NCBI GenBank assembly: GCA_003956705.1 | Contig: QZCP01000534.1 | Coordinates: forward strand, 62,001 to 126,000 | DNA: 64,000 nt | Reading direction: 5' to 3' | Origin: Brevipalpus yothersi | Lineage: Eukaryota > Arthropoda > Arachnida > Trombidiformes > Tenuipalpidae | In this document: piece after piece, positions 13,262-25,500 of the stretch | How the letters are laid out: every line of letters begins with the position of its first letter | Numbering within the stretch: position 1 is the stretch's first letter | Position numbers and translations under genes: made by a program | The notes under the pieces: generated by a model | The model's database searches: none | What the model was told of the DNA's origin: nothing | What the model saw: the letters and a program-made list of their open reading frames with translations, nothing else

Positions 13262-15803
13262 CAACATTCATGTTCCGCTATTCGAGTGATGAATTGATTG
13301 GGTCAACTATGGATGAATATATACCAGGGTTAGAACCTTTGATCGCAAAAGTTTATTTAATATTTCAAAAATTTCTCTTCATCAACGTATTGCTAATGTT
13401 CAACTAAATTTGGACAGACTTTTTTGAATGAAAAGGAAAGAAAATTTTTCCGATAACCAAAAAGCTCCTACACACATCTAAAATTAATGTAGGATTTTAA
13501 TGAAGTTTCATCAAACACCTCGTTTCTTTATCAGTATTTGCACATTCTAATAAGCGAGAGATGGAAAGAATCTAGAGTTTATCGATGCTCAGGAGCTAGG
13601 GACGGAAAGATAGCAAAAAGAATCAGCAATACTGATATTCTTGAGTATAAACAGAATGGACTAATGTGAAGATTTATTTTGATATTCATTCACTGGAATC
13701 AAGAAATAGCAAATTTCCAAGTTTTTTCTTCTCATTGAATAAGAATTTGTCATTGACTTAAGTGAAAATAATCAAAACTTTATCAGAATCTCAAGAACTT
13801 CTGGATTTTTCCTATTTTAGAGTGCTGATCAATGAACAAATCGTATTCGAGAGAATTCAAATCACCATTAAGGCGATTGTTCTCAATCCAGATCAACTAA
13901 TTCAGTACACTTCTATTCCGAAAGTGCAAAAATGAAGGTTTCAAAATGATGATAATTTGTAGTTTTTGTAATCAATTGAACAAAGAAGAGAAAAAATATG
14001 AGGAAATTGTGTATATACTCACGTTCCGATTGTCATATCGAAAAGATATATGTATATAATCTAGACTTCGGTTTCGAGTTGAATGTCAAATGAGGCCGGA
14101 AATTAGTGTAGATTAGTGGTGATCAAAGTGAGTGTAGACCAAATTATTATTATCAGTTAAACAAACTAAAATACAGATATACTATAGATAACTATAGATA
14201 GTTGCTTGGTTAGATAATGAGTAAGCTTTTTCGATCCAAACTCGACAACTTGGATTGGTGAATGAACGTGAAAGTGAATGTTGATTCCACTTTGTACTCT
14301 CTTCGTTTCTAGATTCAACTTCTGCTCTCATCACCAAATGATTCTGCTCCTCATCATTTTGCCATGGAACGTCTCTCTTTCTCTCTTTCCCTTAGACCTA
14401 CGTCTACAGACACAGATATATAGACATAGGCTAAACCTCTGTATTCTTTCATTCTTTTTTACCACTACTGTTCTTCTACGGATGCTCTCTGATATGCTGA
14501 TGATTCTGATGTCCAGAATACATGTACATGCTTTTCGAAAATCCATTCAATCGATTTGACTTTCGTGACGCTATAAGATCATTACGTGCAATAGTGAAGG
14601 TAAAAAGACCGATAAAATTACGTCATTCACTCCAACATAGGTTTTGAGAATAAAATTTTCCACAAATCTCATCTGACAGAGAAAGAGAGAGAGAGAGAGA
14701 CCATTCCATTTTTCCTATCAAAATAAACTTATTATGAATCTGGTTAAATCTAATCATGTGGATCTTGTGGAAAGAAGAAGTGAATACATTTCGGTACGCT
14801 CATGTAAATACACAATTTTCTCTTTCTCACACATTTACTTTTCAGAGTTCATTTCGTATCGAGAATGCAAAAATGTCTCTGGAATGTTTTCGTTAGATTT
14901 GAATTTTAGGATTCAGGCTCCTTTTTCGGCTGGAGAAATTGTTTCTAGATGTCAAAGGGTATGAGAGGGTAAAGATCATTGAGGATCAAAATACAAGGAT
15001 CCCAAATTTAGACTGATTTCAACCAGTATGTTAATGTTAGTGACGTGTCCGAAAAGTAATCATCGAAGCTTAATTCTCTCTCTCTCTCTTACTAGCTGTA
15101 ATTGTGATTAGAGAAGGCAAAGCAATGTATATTAAACTGATTGCTTCCAGGTGACTAAGACAAGCTATGGGAAGAATCTCATGGGAAATGAGCGTTTCCT
15201 GTATGTGATCAATATGGCTTCTGGAGTGTCTTCCGTGATACTGACTGAATCAATCCTTTGGCAGTTACAATTCACACCAATCAACATCAGATTGAAAATT
15301 GAATCATTCCAAGAAGATGGAATTGATTTTGCATGCTGAAACTGATGCAAATATTGGAAATTCCAACACCAATACAGTTCACTTGAACGACTTTGATCAT
15401 CAAAATCGATCAATTAGCTAGAGAAAAGTTTCCTATGAGTCAAACTTGTCACCAGAAGAATCGACATCCTCAGGGAAAAATGAGTTGAAGGAAAAGCCCT
15501 TTCGTGTTCATTGTTCTGAATGAATTTTCAATATTATTCATGAAGGGTTTGTCCAAGAGGGAAACCTGTAAGATCATATCAATCTATGAGAATATAAACA
15601 ATAGTAGTCTAAGATGAATGATCATTGATTGAGTAGAGAAGAAGACGACCAGTCAAAGTTAAGATAAGAATTATTGTTACTCGAGACAGTTGACTTTAGT
15701 GATTCAATTAGAATCAATCACTGATTTGTGTCAAATTATCTCTATTTTTATGGACTAAAAATCCTTTATCCAAAAAAATTATCAAGAAAGTGAAGATAAA
15801 ATT
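5965..15803. other. Gene-poor region of about 9.8 kb
   Basis: Both strands were read; no convincing coding exon was found. The region is AT-rich with long dinucleotide tracts at about 7570-7611 (CT), 10517-10568 (CT), 11199-11244 (GA), 11494-11524 (CT) and 13215-13257 (CT). Short open frames are mostly extensions of these tracts or random. A stretch at 11520-11700 has an AG acceptor-like site after the CT tract and a charged frame (RDGPVASIKRKNPDIRSS), but no matching partner exon was found. Part of the region may be 5' flank or a 5' noncoding intron of Dh31: at about 14031 a minus-strand GTGAGT donor-like site is visible. Confidence 0.5.
10517..10568. repeat. (CT)n microsatellite
   Basis: Uninterrupted CT run in the gene-poor region. 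One of five comparable tracts between 7.5 and 13.3 kb. Confidence 0.95.
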
Positions 15804-18057
15804 ATGCTACTCCGTATCACTATATCTCTTCTTGTTGTGATTATTTGTGTTTGGTTTGATGAAACAACTGCTGAAAATCGATGGAGAGGTGGTCGAAAAA
15901 AGTCTGATTGTCATCTCAAAAAAATTGATTCATGTTTAAATATCAACAAACAATTACGAAACGATTCATCTGCATCCAAACTTTTGACAACTTCTCGTGG
16001 ATTGGACAATATTTGCATGTAAGTGAAATTGATTCCAGGAAAAATTCTCCCATATTAGCTATAAGTTATTTTTATGAGCTTACATCATCGCTCGGGTTAA
16101 AGAATCTCGTAAGAATTGACACAAAAAATCTATCACACATCGATCAGGGCTCGATTGAATTTTTTTGGGTGATAAATGAGTCTAGGTTCATGAAACTTTC
16201 CAGAAAATTGTATAATGTCAATAATGAAATAACTAAAATGATATGAGGAGAAAATGACAAAACTTTCCAAAATTAAGGAAACTCACTCAGAGTAATACCT
16301 GGATCGTGTTGATCAAGAGAAGTTGCCTTCGATTGTCATGTCAGTCTATAATGAGGAAGATGGGAGGGAAAGAGAATTTCAAGGCTTCCAAGAATTTCCT
16401 TGAATTCAATTTGCTGAGCGTAATTTTTCATGTGGAAAAGATTAGTTCATTGTTCTTTACCAGTCATGAAGTAACCAATTGTTGCTCTCATAATTACTAT
16501 TCCCATTGATAAATGGTCTCTGAACCACACGCATTGGGATTTGAACACCTTCCCCTCAAAATGCGATCATTCGTATCGATCATTTCATGATCTTCCCTAG
16601 GTTTTTGCTCTTGTATATCAATGGGAATAGAAAAAGATGGAACATTTTCCATTCCACTAACTCATTAAGCTAATGTCCATTTTCAGAACAATATGAACGA
16701 TTGATAATAGAAACAGAGTGAAAGAGAGGGAATAAAGATCATATAATAATAAAATGGGTCGATTCACCACTCATCACCACTGTCATTGATAATATCAAAA
16801 ATGTAACTATATTGTTGATAGTAAATCTATACTTTCTTTCTTTCTCTCTCTCTCTCTCTTACCTTCCACAGAGATATTCACGAAATGATAAAATGCTTAA
16901 AAAGCCATCTCGAAATATGTGGAACCATGATTCATCGTGACCTATTTAACTTTTATTCGGAAGAATTTATCAAATCTTTCGATCAAGTCTGTCAAGCAGG
17001 TGAACTGCGTACAGGTAAATTAGAAGAATTGAGAATACTTCCGTTTTATTTCGGTTTTTTTCTCCCTTCGACCCTTCAATAACGATACCTTGATTAATTG
17101 ATTAATGAATGACTCATGATTTTCACCATCAAAAGATTTTCTCAAAGAATCACCATGTATTGTGGATAAAGTTTTGTTAACAAAAAATTACAAGACCACT
17201 TGTAATCAACCTTTCCTCATGGCTCTCAACCAGATGAGAGAAACCCAATCAATGGATGATCGTATGGATATGACTTGTTGCTCTTACAATAAATGGAGAC
17301 ATTGTATGCATGAGTAAGTAGATTGATTCTCTCTTCCAGCTACTTTCTTGCATCTCTCTATAGATCAACCCTTGTGAGTGGTAAACGAAGCGAGAAAAGG
17401 AAGGCATTTGAGCTTTGTGGATGAGAGAGAGAGAGATGAAGAATGCTGGCAAAAGGGAATCAGTGGAAGAGAATAGGAATACAGTATGATAACCCGAGCA
17501 GTCAGATTTTACACACAAATGTCTGGCATAGCAGTGAACTGTATTATCATGATAAAACATTTTAATCAAAAAATATCGAACATCTTGGTGCCATCTTCTG
17601 CCATGGACTTGAAAGTTCTTATTCCCGGAAAGTGGTTTGAGCTCAATAGTTATAACAATTTAGTTAGATGCGTTGGAATGACACTTTGCTGAAATTAATG
17701 GAAAATCATTTGAGCTTTTCTTTTTCTTTCGCAATACGCACAGAAACATCATCAAAGAGTGCGGGCAACCGGCTAAATCAGCTATGGATAACTTTGTCAA
17801 GTTCATGTCCAGAGGTGAGGATTACGGTCAGAGTATTCAAAATTTAGGAAAATTCGATGTTCTGAGAGAGAATTCTTGTAATCTTTTTTCTTTTAGATTT
17901 AGCCAACATGGTTTGCCCCAATGATACTTTTGATCCATCATCCAAAGTTTGTCAATCACTGAAGGCTTCAAGAATCGATTTTGACCAGACCAAAGGAGAC
18001 AATGTAATAACAAAGTATCTCCTCTCACAATATGGATTCTTGTTTCATCCCACATAA
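15804..18057 (+). CDS. Secreted cysteine-rich protein (hemolymph-glycoprotein/T20D4.11-like)
   Basis: Five exons with consistent GT-AG sites and phases: 15804-16018, 16872-17014, 17136-17313, 17744-17814 and 17897-18057 (TAA). They encode 255 aa. The N-terminus MLLRITISLLVVIICVW is a clear signal peptide. The mature chain is acidic/basic mixed with about 15 cysteines in spacings such as CLKSHLEIC and a CC pair (MTCCSYNKWRHC), and no transmembrane segment. The cysteine pattern with alternating helices resembles arthropod secreted proteins of the 27-kDa hemolymph glycoprotein or nematode T20D4.11-like type. That comparison is from general pattern, not an alignment. Its stop lies only 75 nt from the stop of the convergent ataxin-7 gene. 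Exon structure is well supported; function is unknown. Confidence 0.75.
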
Positions 18058-18132
18058 TCAACCCATTCACATTTGTGCATGTGTGTGTATGTATGTTTTG
18101 AATGCATCACAGATTAAAGACTAACACAATTA

Positions 18133-19485
18133 TCAATTCATGTTTGAAGTCTTGATTATCAATAAACTGTGATTAGATAGTAAATTATGATAAGGAGGTC
18201 TAGATTTGTCCCGAAATATATTAAGGGCAGAATAGGTTAAATCTTGTTGACGAGAAAAGAGACGTGATGAAAGATTATATTGACTTCCACCTTGATCACA
18301 GTTGATAGAGGTTAAAGGAATCTGTCGAGCATTGAATGTACACAAAGCGATAGGCTTTGGATAGTAAGGCAAATAAAGGCTTCCATCTACTTCGATGAGA
18401 GGTGGCTTTTCCTCAATGGACGAAGAAGTTGAATTAGTTGAATTGATTGAGTTGGTCGTACTTGAGCCGGTATCAGTATCAACATCAGTGAGAGAATGAG
18501 AATTAGATGTTGATGAGGATTGTGGCGGCTTTGGTTCTATGAATTGCTTGAATACTCTCTTGTTGTTCGGTGGTCTTTCCAGATTGTTATTATTGTTTGT
18601 AGTATTACTATTATTGCTATAATTAATTGAACTAGATAAACTGATGGATATTGGTGCTGGTGGTGAGAATAGTGTTTTATCGGGCCTTCTCGGTGGAATT
18701 TGTTGTTGCATTATCATCAGCTGACGTTTAGCCTCTAATTCACGTTGTTTTAATTGTTGTTTAGTTGGCTTTACTTCAATACCGGCAGCTCGTAGGGCAG
18801 CTTCTTTGGTTGCTCTGTGTTCAGCTAACAGTTCATCAAAATTTTTCAATCTACCAATCACAGATCGTCGAAGTGTTAATGAATGTGTTTTACATGTTAA
18901 ACTTCGTGTACACGGCTTATCCATCTCAGCTGTTCGTACACCACAATGCTTATTGGGATCATATTCTCTATCTTTACATGGTAACAATTTACTGCGAACT
19001 ATTGGCTTTTTAACAACCGGACGAATCACAGGACAATCCACTTTCTGTTGATGTCTTTGATCGATGTGTTTGGCCAACGCTTGAGGCTTTATAACTTGAC
19101 CACATTGTTCACAGACAACAAGATAAAAAGGATCATATGCCGGACATATTCCAAAAAGATTCATATCTTGAGAGAGGAGAATATCAATTGAGAATAATAA
19201 TAATAATAGTAATGATAAAAATATAAATCAAGACCATCAAAATAATAATAATAAACGGACATTCATAATATGCAATATGCAATTGTGCAAAAGTGTTCAA
19301 TAATATTGAATTCCAAAAGTAGTTCAAATGGTATATATCACCATCATCATCATAATAACCATCATGATCATGATGATCATCAATTGCAATTGATCATCAT
19401 CATCACTTTTTTTTGCTCCTGTCCTCAATCCCAACACAGTTACACATATATCCAAACACTCACCTTCACGATTAAGCTTTGCCAT
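18133..19485 (-). CDS. Atxn7: Ataxin-7-like SAGA subunit (SCA7 domain)
   Basis: Ataxin-7/Sgf73 family subunit that anchors the histone H2B deubiquitinase module to the SAGA coactivator in the nucleus. Two exons: 19485-19464 (22 nt, MAKLNRE plus one base) and 19166-18133, giving 351 aa. The tiny first exon restores the conserved family N-terminus (KLNREDMNLFG). Next come PAYDPFYLVVCEQCGQVIKP and a following HIDQRH, forming the N-terminal zinc finger. Near residues 75-125 is the SCA7 zinc-binding box with HCGVRTAEMDKPC, then TRSLTCKTH. The C-terminal half is Gln-, Asn- and Ser-rich and poorly conserved. No poly-Gln expansion is seen. A long minus-strand frame and family motifs make this secure; the first exon rests on motif and phase match. 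Confidence 0.9.
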
Positions 19486-20192
19486 ACTTGATAACAGTGT
19501 TTATATATATATATATATGTATATATAAATTAATCAATCACACACACACACAAACACACTTAATTATAATCAATAAATAAATAAATAGATTATCACATAC
19601 ATGTATACATATGTATATATATATATAAATATTTTCACTTAGGTGTTTAAACGTTGAATATCACAGCTGATATTCCAGAGAAAGAATGAAAATACAAAAA
19701 AAAACTACATTCATCAAAGTCGGCACATTTCGATGTTGAAAAGTGTTTTCATTCACTTTTTTTTTTATTTTCATTCACAACAGCAACATACACATCAACA
19801 CACTTGCAAATGCGAAAACTTGACACTTTTTTAGCCCTCTAGTGAGTTGAGAGAAGATCTTTTGGTAAAGTTTTTTCTTTCTCTCTCTTTCACTCTCGAT
19901 TAACGGTTGCACTTTTAATTAATTCGATCAACAACAATTAGCAACAATTTACTTGATAACACACATGTGTGTGCGTGGGTGTATTAGATTGAGGTGGTGA
20001 TTATAACAATTGGGATAATGAAAGTGAGGAGGATTTTCTTTTCTCCAGGTTTGACTGAACATTGATTAAGTGAATTGTGTGAGTTGATGAGTTTGTGAAG
20101 GAATCGAGTTAAAAAGCGTTTGTGTGTGGATTAATTTTTTTTTGGTTTATTGATTTGTGTTATCGCTTTTTTTCTGCTGATTTCATTGGAAA
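19486..20192. promoter_or_regulatory. Divergent intergenic region, candidate shared promoter
   Basis: About 0.7 kb between the ataxin-7 start (-) and the small membrane-protein start (+). It holds TA tracts (about 19505-19530 and 19612-19626), a short CA tract and TAAA repeats. It probably contains the promoters and 5' UTRs of both genes; no definite TATA box or initiator can be singled out. Confidence 0.45.
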
Positions 20193-20489
20193 ATGTGGTT
20201 ATTAGTGTGCTTACTTTCATTTTTTGTTCACATATCAATTGAACAGGATGACTCAAAAATGTTGACGGATAGTTCGATATCGAATGATATTGATAGTGAT
20301 GTGGAACTTTTATCATTACTATCATTTTCTGGTTCTCGAAAATTAATTAAATGGCTGTCAGATGATCCAATTGGTATGCTGATATCAATGATGGCAATGG
20401 TGTTGATTAGCATGATTATTATGAAAATGATTCAACGGGCAAAATTAGCCAACCAAAGAGTAATTATTTCAAATGGAATTCGAACCTAA
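20193..20489 (+). CDS. Small predicted signal-peptide/single-pass membrane protein
   Basis: Single-exon frame of 98 aa starting at an ATG in AAAATGT context. Residues 1-17 (MWLLVCLLSFFVHISIE) look like a signal peptide. An acidic Ser-rich segment follows. Residues about 60-82 (IGMLISMMAMVLISMIIMKM) form a strong transmembrane helix followed by a basic RAKLANQR cytosolic tail. This would give a type I topology. The family is not recognised. Support comes from the ordered signal, ectodomain, TM and basic-tail architecture and from its position divergent from ataxin-7. Without homology it could still be a chance frame. Confidence 0.45.
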   Translation: MWLLVCLLSFFVHISIEQDDSKMLTDSSISNDIDSDVELLSLLSFSGSRKLIKWLSDDPIGMLISMMAMVLISMIIMKMIQRAKLANQRVIISNGIRT

Positions 20490-21195
20490 CCTTAAGTAAA
20501 CCGAAAAGTAATTACCGGGCATTTTTGAGCATTTCTGGAATTTTATGTATCACATGAGAAGTACCTAGAAAGAGAACCTGAATCATTGGAAAATTTTAGC
20601 AATCAAGCAACCGAATCATCAATAAATCCCATGCACTGGCCAACTAAGACAATCTACATCAAGTGAATCATTCAAAAATGGTGACAAATCATGATCAAAT
20701 TAAGTCCACAAGCAAATCATCCATCTTTTCTCAGAACCGAGAACCAAATCAGCTTCAAACCAAGCATTACTCTTTGACCAATAAAATAGAGGATCAGAGA
20801 CCTTAATTAACATACATTCACAATCGATTGGTTTATTATGATAAATCTAACTCTGTCTGACTAGAAAAAAATTCCATCATGATCAGAATTTATGATTGGT
20901 AAAAAAATTTTAGGACCATGAATATAAAGCTTAATTGATAATGATGTTGAGGAGCTACTGGGAAGAAAAGAAAACTTTTCCCTCTAATTAGTGATCTGAT
21001 GAGTTCAGTTCTTGAACTTGATTATTTACAATGTTTTCAATTGTGAAAAACAGTTGTTCTTATCTTGTCATGGCTGTCAGGTGATTAATAGTCAGGAAGA
21101 TATTTTTAAAGCTCTCTGGAACATATCCCTGAGACTATGATGGAAATTCACCCAGTATCAAACCATGATGATTATTTTGAACTCGACTAATTAAA
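20490..21195. other. Intergenic, no gene seen
   Basis: AT-rich sequence after the small membrane-protein frame. No splice-consistent coding exon or structured RNA was recognised. Confidence 0.5.
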
Positions 21196-21574
21196 TCAAA
21201 TTTTTCTGATATGCACTTGAGAATCTTTCTTAAATCTGGAATATCTCCGATTGAGGCATGATAGCTTTCGTTTCTTCATCTCTTTACGGAGCTTCTTGTA
21301 CTTGATGAATAGAGCTGGTGAATCAACAGTTTTCAATGAATCTCTTCCTCGAAATAATCGTGATTTGGATCGAACAATGTAATGTAATTCTGTTGAATCA
21401 CTACCTCTAATACATAATGAAATTTTTCGTCTATTGAATGTTATTTCTCTAACAAATTCTTCAACTTTAATATTATCATTTAATCTTAGTGTTAACATTG
21501 CTCAAGATCTCATCAATCCACAGTACTGATGTATAATGCTTCTTATTGGCACAATAATCAAGGGCTGTCATCAT
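21196..21574 (-). pseudogene. Hypothetical, two overlapping frames, possibly frameshifted
   Basis: A minus-strand frame at 21498-21196 encodes 100 aa, very basic in its second half (KYKKLRKEMKKRKL), with an ATG start. Immediately upstream, in another frame (21574-21476), is MMTALDYCANKKHYTSVLW, which looks like the end of an ankyrin-type repeat (TALDYA-like). The two frames overlap by 23 nt, so a single indel would join them. This suggests either a frameshifted remnant or a chance pairing. No splice sites were found that would solve it. The family is not identified. Confidence 0.25.
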
Positions 21575-22590
21575 TGTTCATACCTAATCATCAATATTGT
21601 TGATGTTGAAGAAGCTCATCATAAACAAAGTTTAGAACAATTTTCTTGAAAAGAAAAACTCTTCTCCCTTAGAAGTCACCAAACTCAACGTATTATGACA
21701 TGAAATTTTCTCCACAAAAATTGAATTTAACCATGTTCTCAATTAACTTATCCATTTTCGAGAATTCTTTGTAGGAAAAAGATTTGAGCTAATTTGGCCT
21801 TCGAAAAAACAATTGAGGGGCATGTGATATCTGAAAATATCGTAAATTATATGAAGTAATTGTCAGTCCTCAAATTGCACCATAATCCATGTGGAATCTT
21901 AGATTCAACTGATGAAGGTGCCTCTTTTTCGAATTCTGAGCCACAAAAATCGGCTTGAGTCGACTCAAAGTTCGACCATTCAGAACATCTCTGAACATCA
22001 ATTGCTAAGCGATTTTCATCATCCATCCCAACACCACATCCTCAATTGCCATTGAGATGGCTTCTTTTCGCGAATATTGTTCAAATTTAATTAATTTGTC
22101 AAAAATTAACACACTACTCTTGTGGGTTCTAGTTTTGACCTCATCAATATGAAAAAATTTTGAAGCCATGATTTTAATTATTCTCACTCCTTACTCCCCA
22201 CTCTACGCTAACATTGTGTACAAGAGAAAAAATCGATTTACAGTTATATTACTCATCGCTTCAGCATCTCTCTCCTTCTCTCAGCTTCCAATACTCTGTT
22301 TGTATGTGTGTCTATGTGTAAATATTCCATGGTATGAGTCATCGATGAGTAAAAAAAATCATGATTACAAATGTTTTCGACCTGTTTGGACTGGATATTA
22401 CATGTGTGTAATAGATCTACCAAGTATCTGAGTATTTGTGTTCCAAGTATAATCGAATCGATCTGATAAACCGGAAGACTCGAATTCAACTCTGTATATA
22501 TATGTACTACTCATATTGTGATATGTGTTGCCATTAATTATCGAGTGTATTTGATTGTGTTTCAATTATAAATTATCATACAGCCCAAAA
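21575..22590. other. 5' flank of APC, no coding exon seen
   Basis: No upstream APC exon (for example one coding for an N-terminal coiled coil) was recognised. An AG acceptor-like site (TATCATACAG, ending at 22583) lies just before the proposed APC start, so a 5' UTR intron is likely here. Confidence 0.5.
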
Positions 22591-25500
22591 ATGTCCATAC
22601 TAGATGATAATATGGCTCAATCGAGTGCCAACAAAAACAACACTGGAAGTTCATCTTCGATTGTGGGTGATGAAGAATTTGATTCATGTTCAATAATAAG
22701 CTTCGATTCAAGTCGTACTCATGGCTCATCTTCCTCTTCCGCCTATCAAATTGGAAGCTATTATTCGGAACATTGTGGAAGTACACCATCATTTGGTGAG
22801 ATAAAAGTTGAAACAGTCTATTCACTATTGTCTATGTTAAATTGTAACAATAATATTAAAGAGGAAATGTGCCACAAATTTTATCTCATGTCTTTGGATC
22901 CGAAAATATCATCCGAAATGCGTGCCAATGGCTGTATGCCTCTGTTAATCCAATTAATTCATCCAAGTAGCAGCTCATCTTCTATCAGCTTTTCGAAACA
23001 CTATCAACAGCAACAATCAAAAGATATCCAAATTTCCGGCTCAGATTATCATTCTCCACCATCATCATCATCATTTTCCTCTTCTTCCGATTTTTGTTCC
23101 TCACCATGTTCAGAGAATCTGAAAGATATGTCAATTCGATCGAAAGCATGTACAGCACTTCGAAATATTATTCGACACACCGAAGACACCAAGGATGGAG
23201 CACGTGAAATGAAAGTATTACATCTTTTGGAAGAAATTCGAGAATTTTGTGATAAATTTCGACGACATTCTATTGGCACTTTGGGCTCGGATGCAATAGA
23301 CACCATTAATATGAGCCATCCAAGTGATGCAGCATCACAATTAATGAAAATATCATTTGATGGTGAGCATCGTATATCAATATGTCTACTGGGTGGCTTA
23401 CATGCGATCGCTGAATTGGTATATTATGATACACTTTATCATGGTAATACGACATCACAAGTTTGTATTACCGTTCGAAGATATGCTTTCATGGCACTTA
23501 CTAATTTAACATTCGGAGATGGTACCAATAAGGGAATATTGTGTTCCAATAGACAATTCATTCATAGTCTTATTCAGCAACTCAATTCACCATCGGAAGA
23601 ACTTCGACAAGTCACCGCATCGGTACTTCGAAATTTATCATGGAAAGCTGATGAACAGGGTAAAAATACTCTTCGAGAAATGGGTTCTGTGAGTGTTCTG
23701 ATGAAAGCTGCACTTCGAGCTCGAAAAGAGTCCACTTTGAAATCTATACTATCAGGTAGGTCAATTTTGGAGAAAAACCTTACTGGCATGATAATTTTTT
23801 GGAAAACCTATTAAATTCACCATATTTTTGTTTCTATTTGTAGCATTGTGGAATCTATCGGCTCATTCTACCGCAAATAAGGCTGAGATTTGCAATTATG
23901 ATGGAGCTTTAAAATTTCTAGTATCTACTCTACAGTATCGATCTGCTTCCAATAGCTTGACAATAATTGAAAATGGTGGAGGAATTCTGCGAAATATATC
24001 ATCTCATATTGCTCGCCATGAAAATCTTCGAGCAATTATTCGGGAACACAATTGTCTTGCTGTTCTATTGGAACAATTGAAATCACCAAGCTTAACCATT
24101 GTGAGCAATGCTTGTGCAACTTTATGGAATCTATCAGCTCGATGTCCAAAAGATCAAATACGTCTATTGGAATTGGGTGCTGTGCCAATGTTGAGAAATT
24201 TGGTTAATTCGAAGCACAAAATGATATCCATGGGATCTGTGGCAGCTTTGAAAAATTTGTCAAGTTTAAGAATTTTTCGTGAATATGATTCCTACTCTTC
24301 GATGCACAATTCTTCGTCAACATCATCGATTACCAGTGGTGGTAGAAATAGTATATTATCAGCTCGAAAAGTTCCTCTCTTTAGACCAGAACTTGATGAT
24401 TCGTTGTCTGAAATATGTGATAATACAGAATCACCGAAAATGAGTCCAATTCATGGTCGATCAAGTTCTTCTCCATCAATTAAACTCAATTTTCCTGAGC
24501 GAATATTTGCATCTTTTACACCACCTCCACTGAATTCCCACCAATCTATCATGTCATCATCATCAAGTAAAGATAGTCTTCGAAGTACACATTCGGAACC
24601 GATTTTTTCATCAACAAGCTCAAATCTGATGACCGCTGGATATCGTCATCTTCATGATTATTTGATGAGTGTTCGAGATCAAATGGAAGAGACCAAAGAG
24701 AATGAGCATCGAGAGAAAGATAAATATGATCATGTTCGAAATTCTATTGATCTAGATCACCAGAGCAGTGTCAATGGTGGCCACTTATTTCACGCTTATC
24801 CAATCCAAATTGAGAGTGATCAGTCAAATGATGCTTTCTCACGATCAGAATCAGCGTCAAACATTTTTCATCACAATCAGCACCATCATCATCAATGTTC
24901 CAAAAGTTCCAATCTCAATCATTCCGGTGTCGAAGAATCACATCCTGATTTTCTTCCCCTAACAAGTTCCTCAGATTCTATCGGAAATCCTGGTTTCATG
25001 TTCATTCGATCACCATCATCAGCTCTTCCTCGTCTACCTTCAATTCAAGATTTTCAGACGTTCAATTCATCACTCAGAAGACAAATATTCAATGAAATTC
25101 AACCAAACAATAACAATTCATCACCATATGGTGACCCAGAGACTAATAATGATCTGAGAGCTTCATCCCCAATCGAACGAATAATTGAAAATCTTGAAAG
25201 TGCGGGATCAAAAGATGGGGAAGATGATCAAGCATCAATAATTTTGCCCAAAAACTCTCTTCTATTCACTCGAAGTGACAAGCTTCCTCATGATTATCCT
25301 TCTAGGGAAGCAAGAGAAGACTATTCAATTGATTATGAAGCTGAGCGAGATGAAGATATTGAATACTTTTCACCTGAAACGGTCAATTTGAACCATAATT
25401 CTTTGGCTGGAGAGTCTGTGAAAGATATGAATTCATCTTCAAATAATTTACCAAGTCAACCGATTAACAGTAACAATAATAATGAACGCAACCATTCGTT

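Noticed and set aside
13210..13407. Frame after CT tract (FRYSSDELIGSTMDEYIPGLEPL)
   Set aside because: Protein-like for about 25 residues but isolated, with no consistent upstream or downstream exon.
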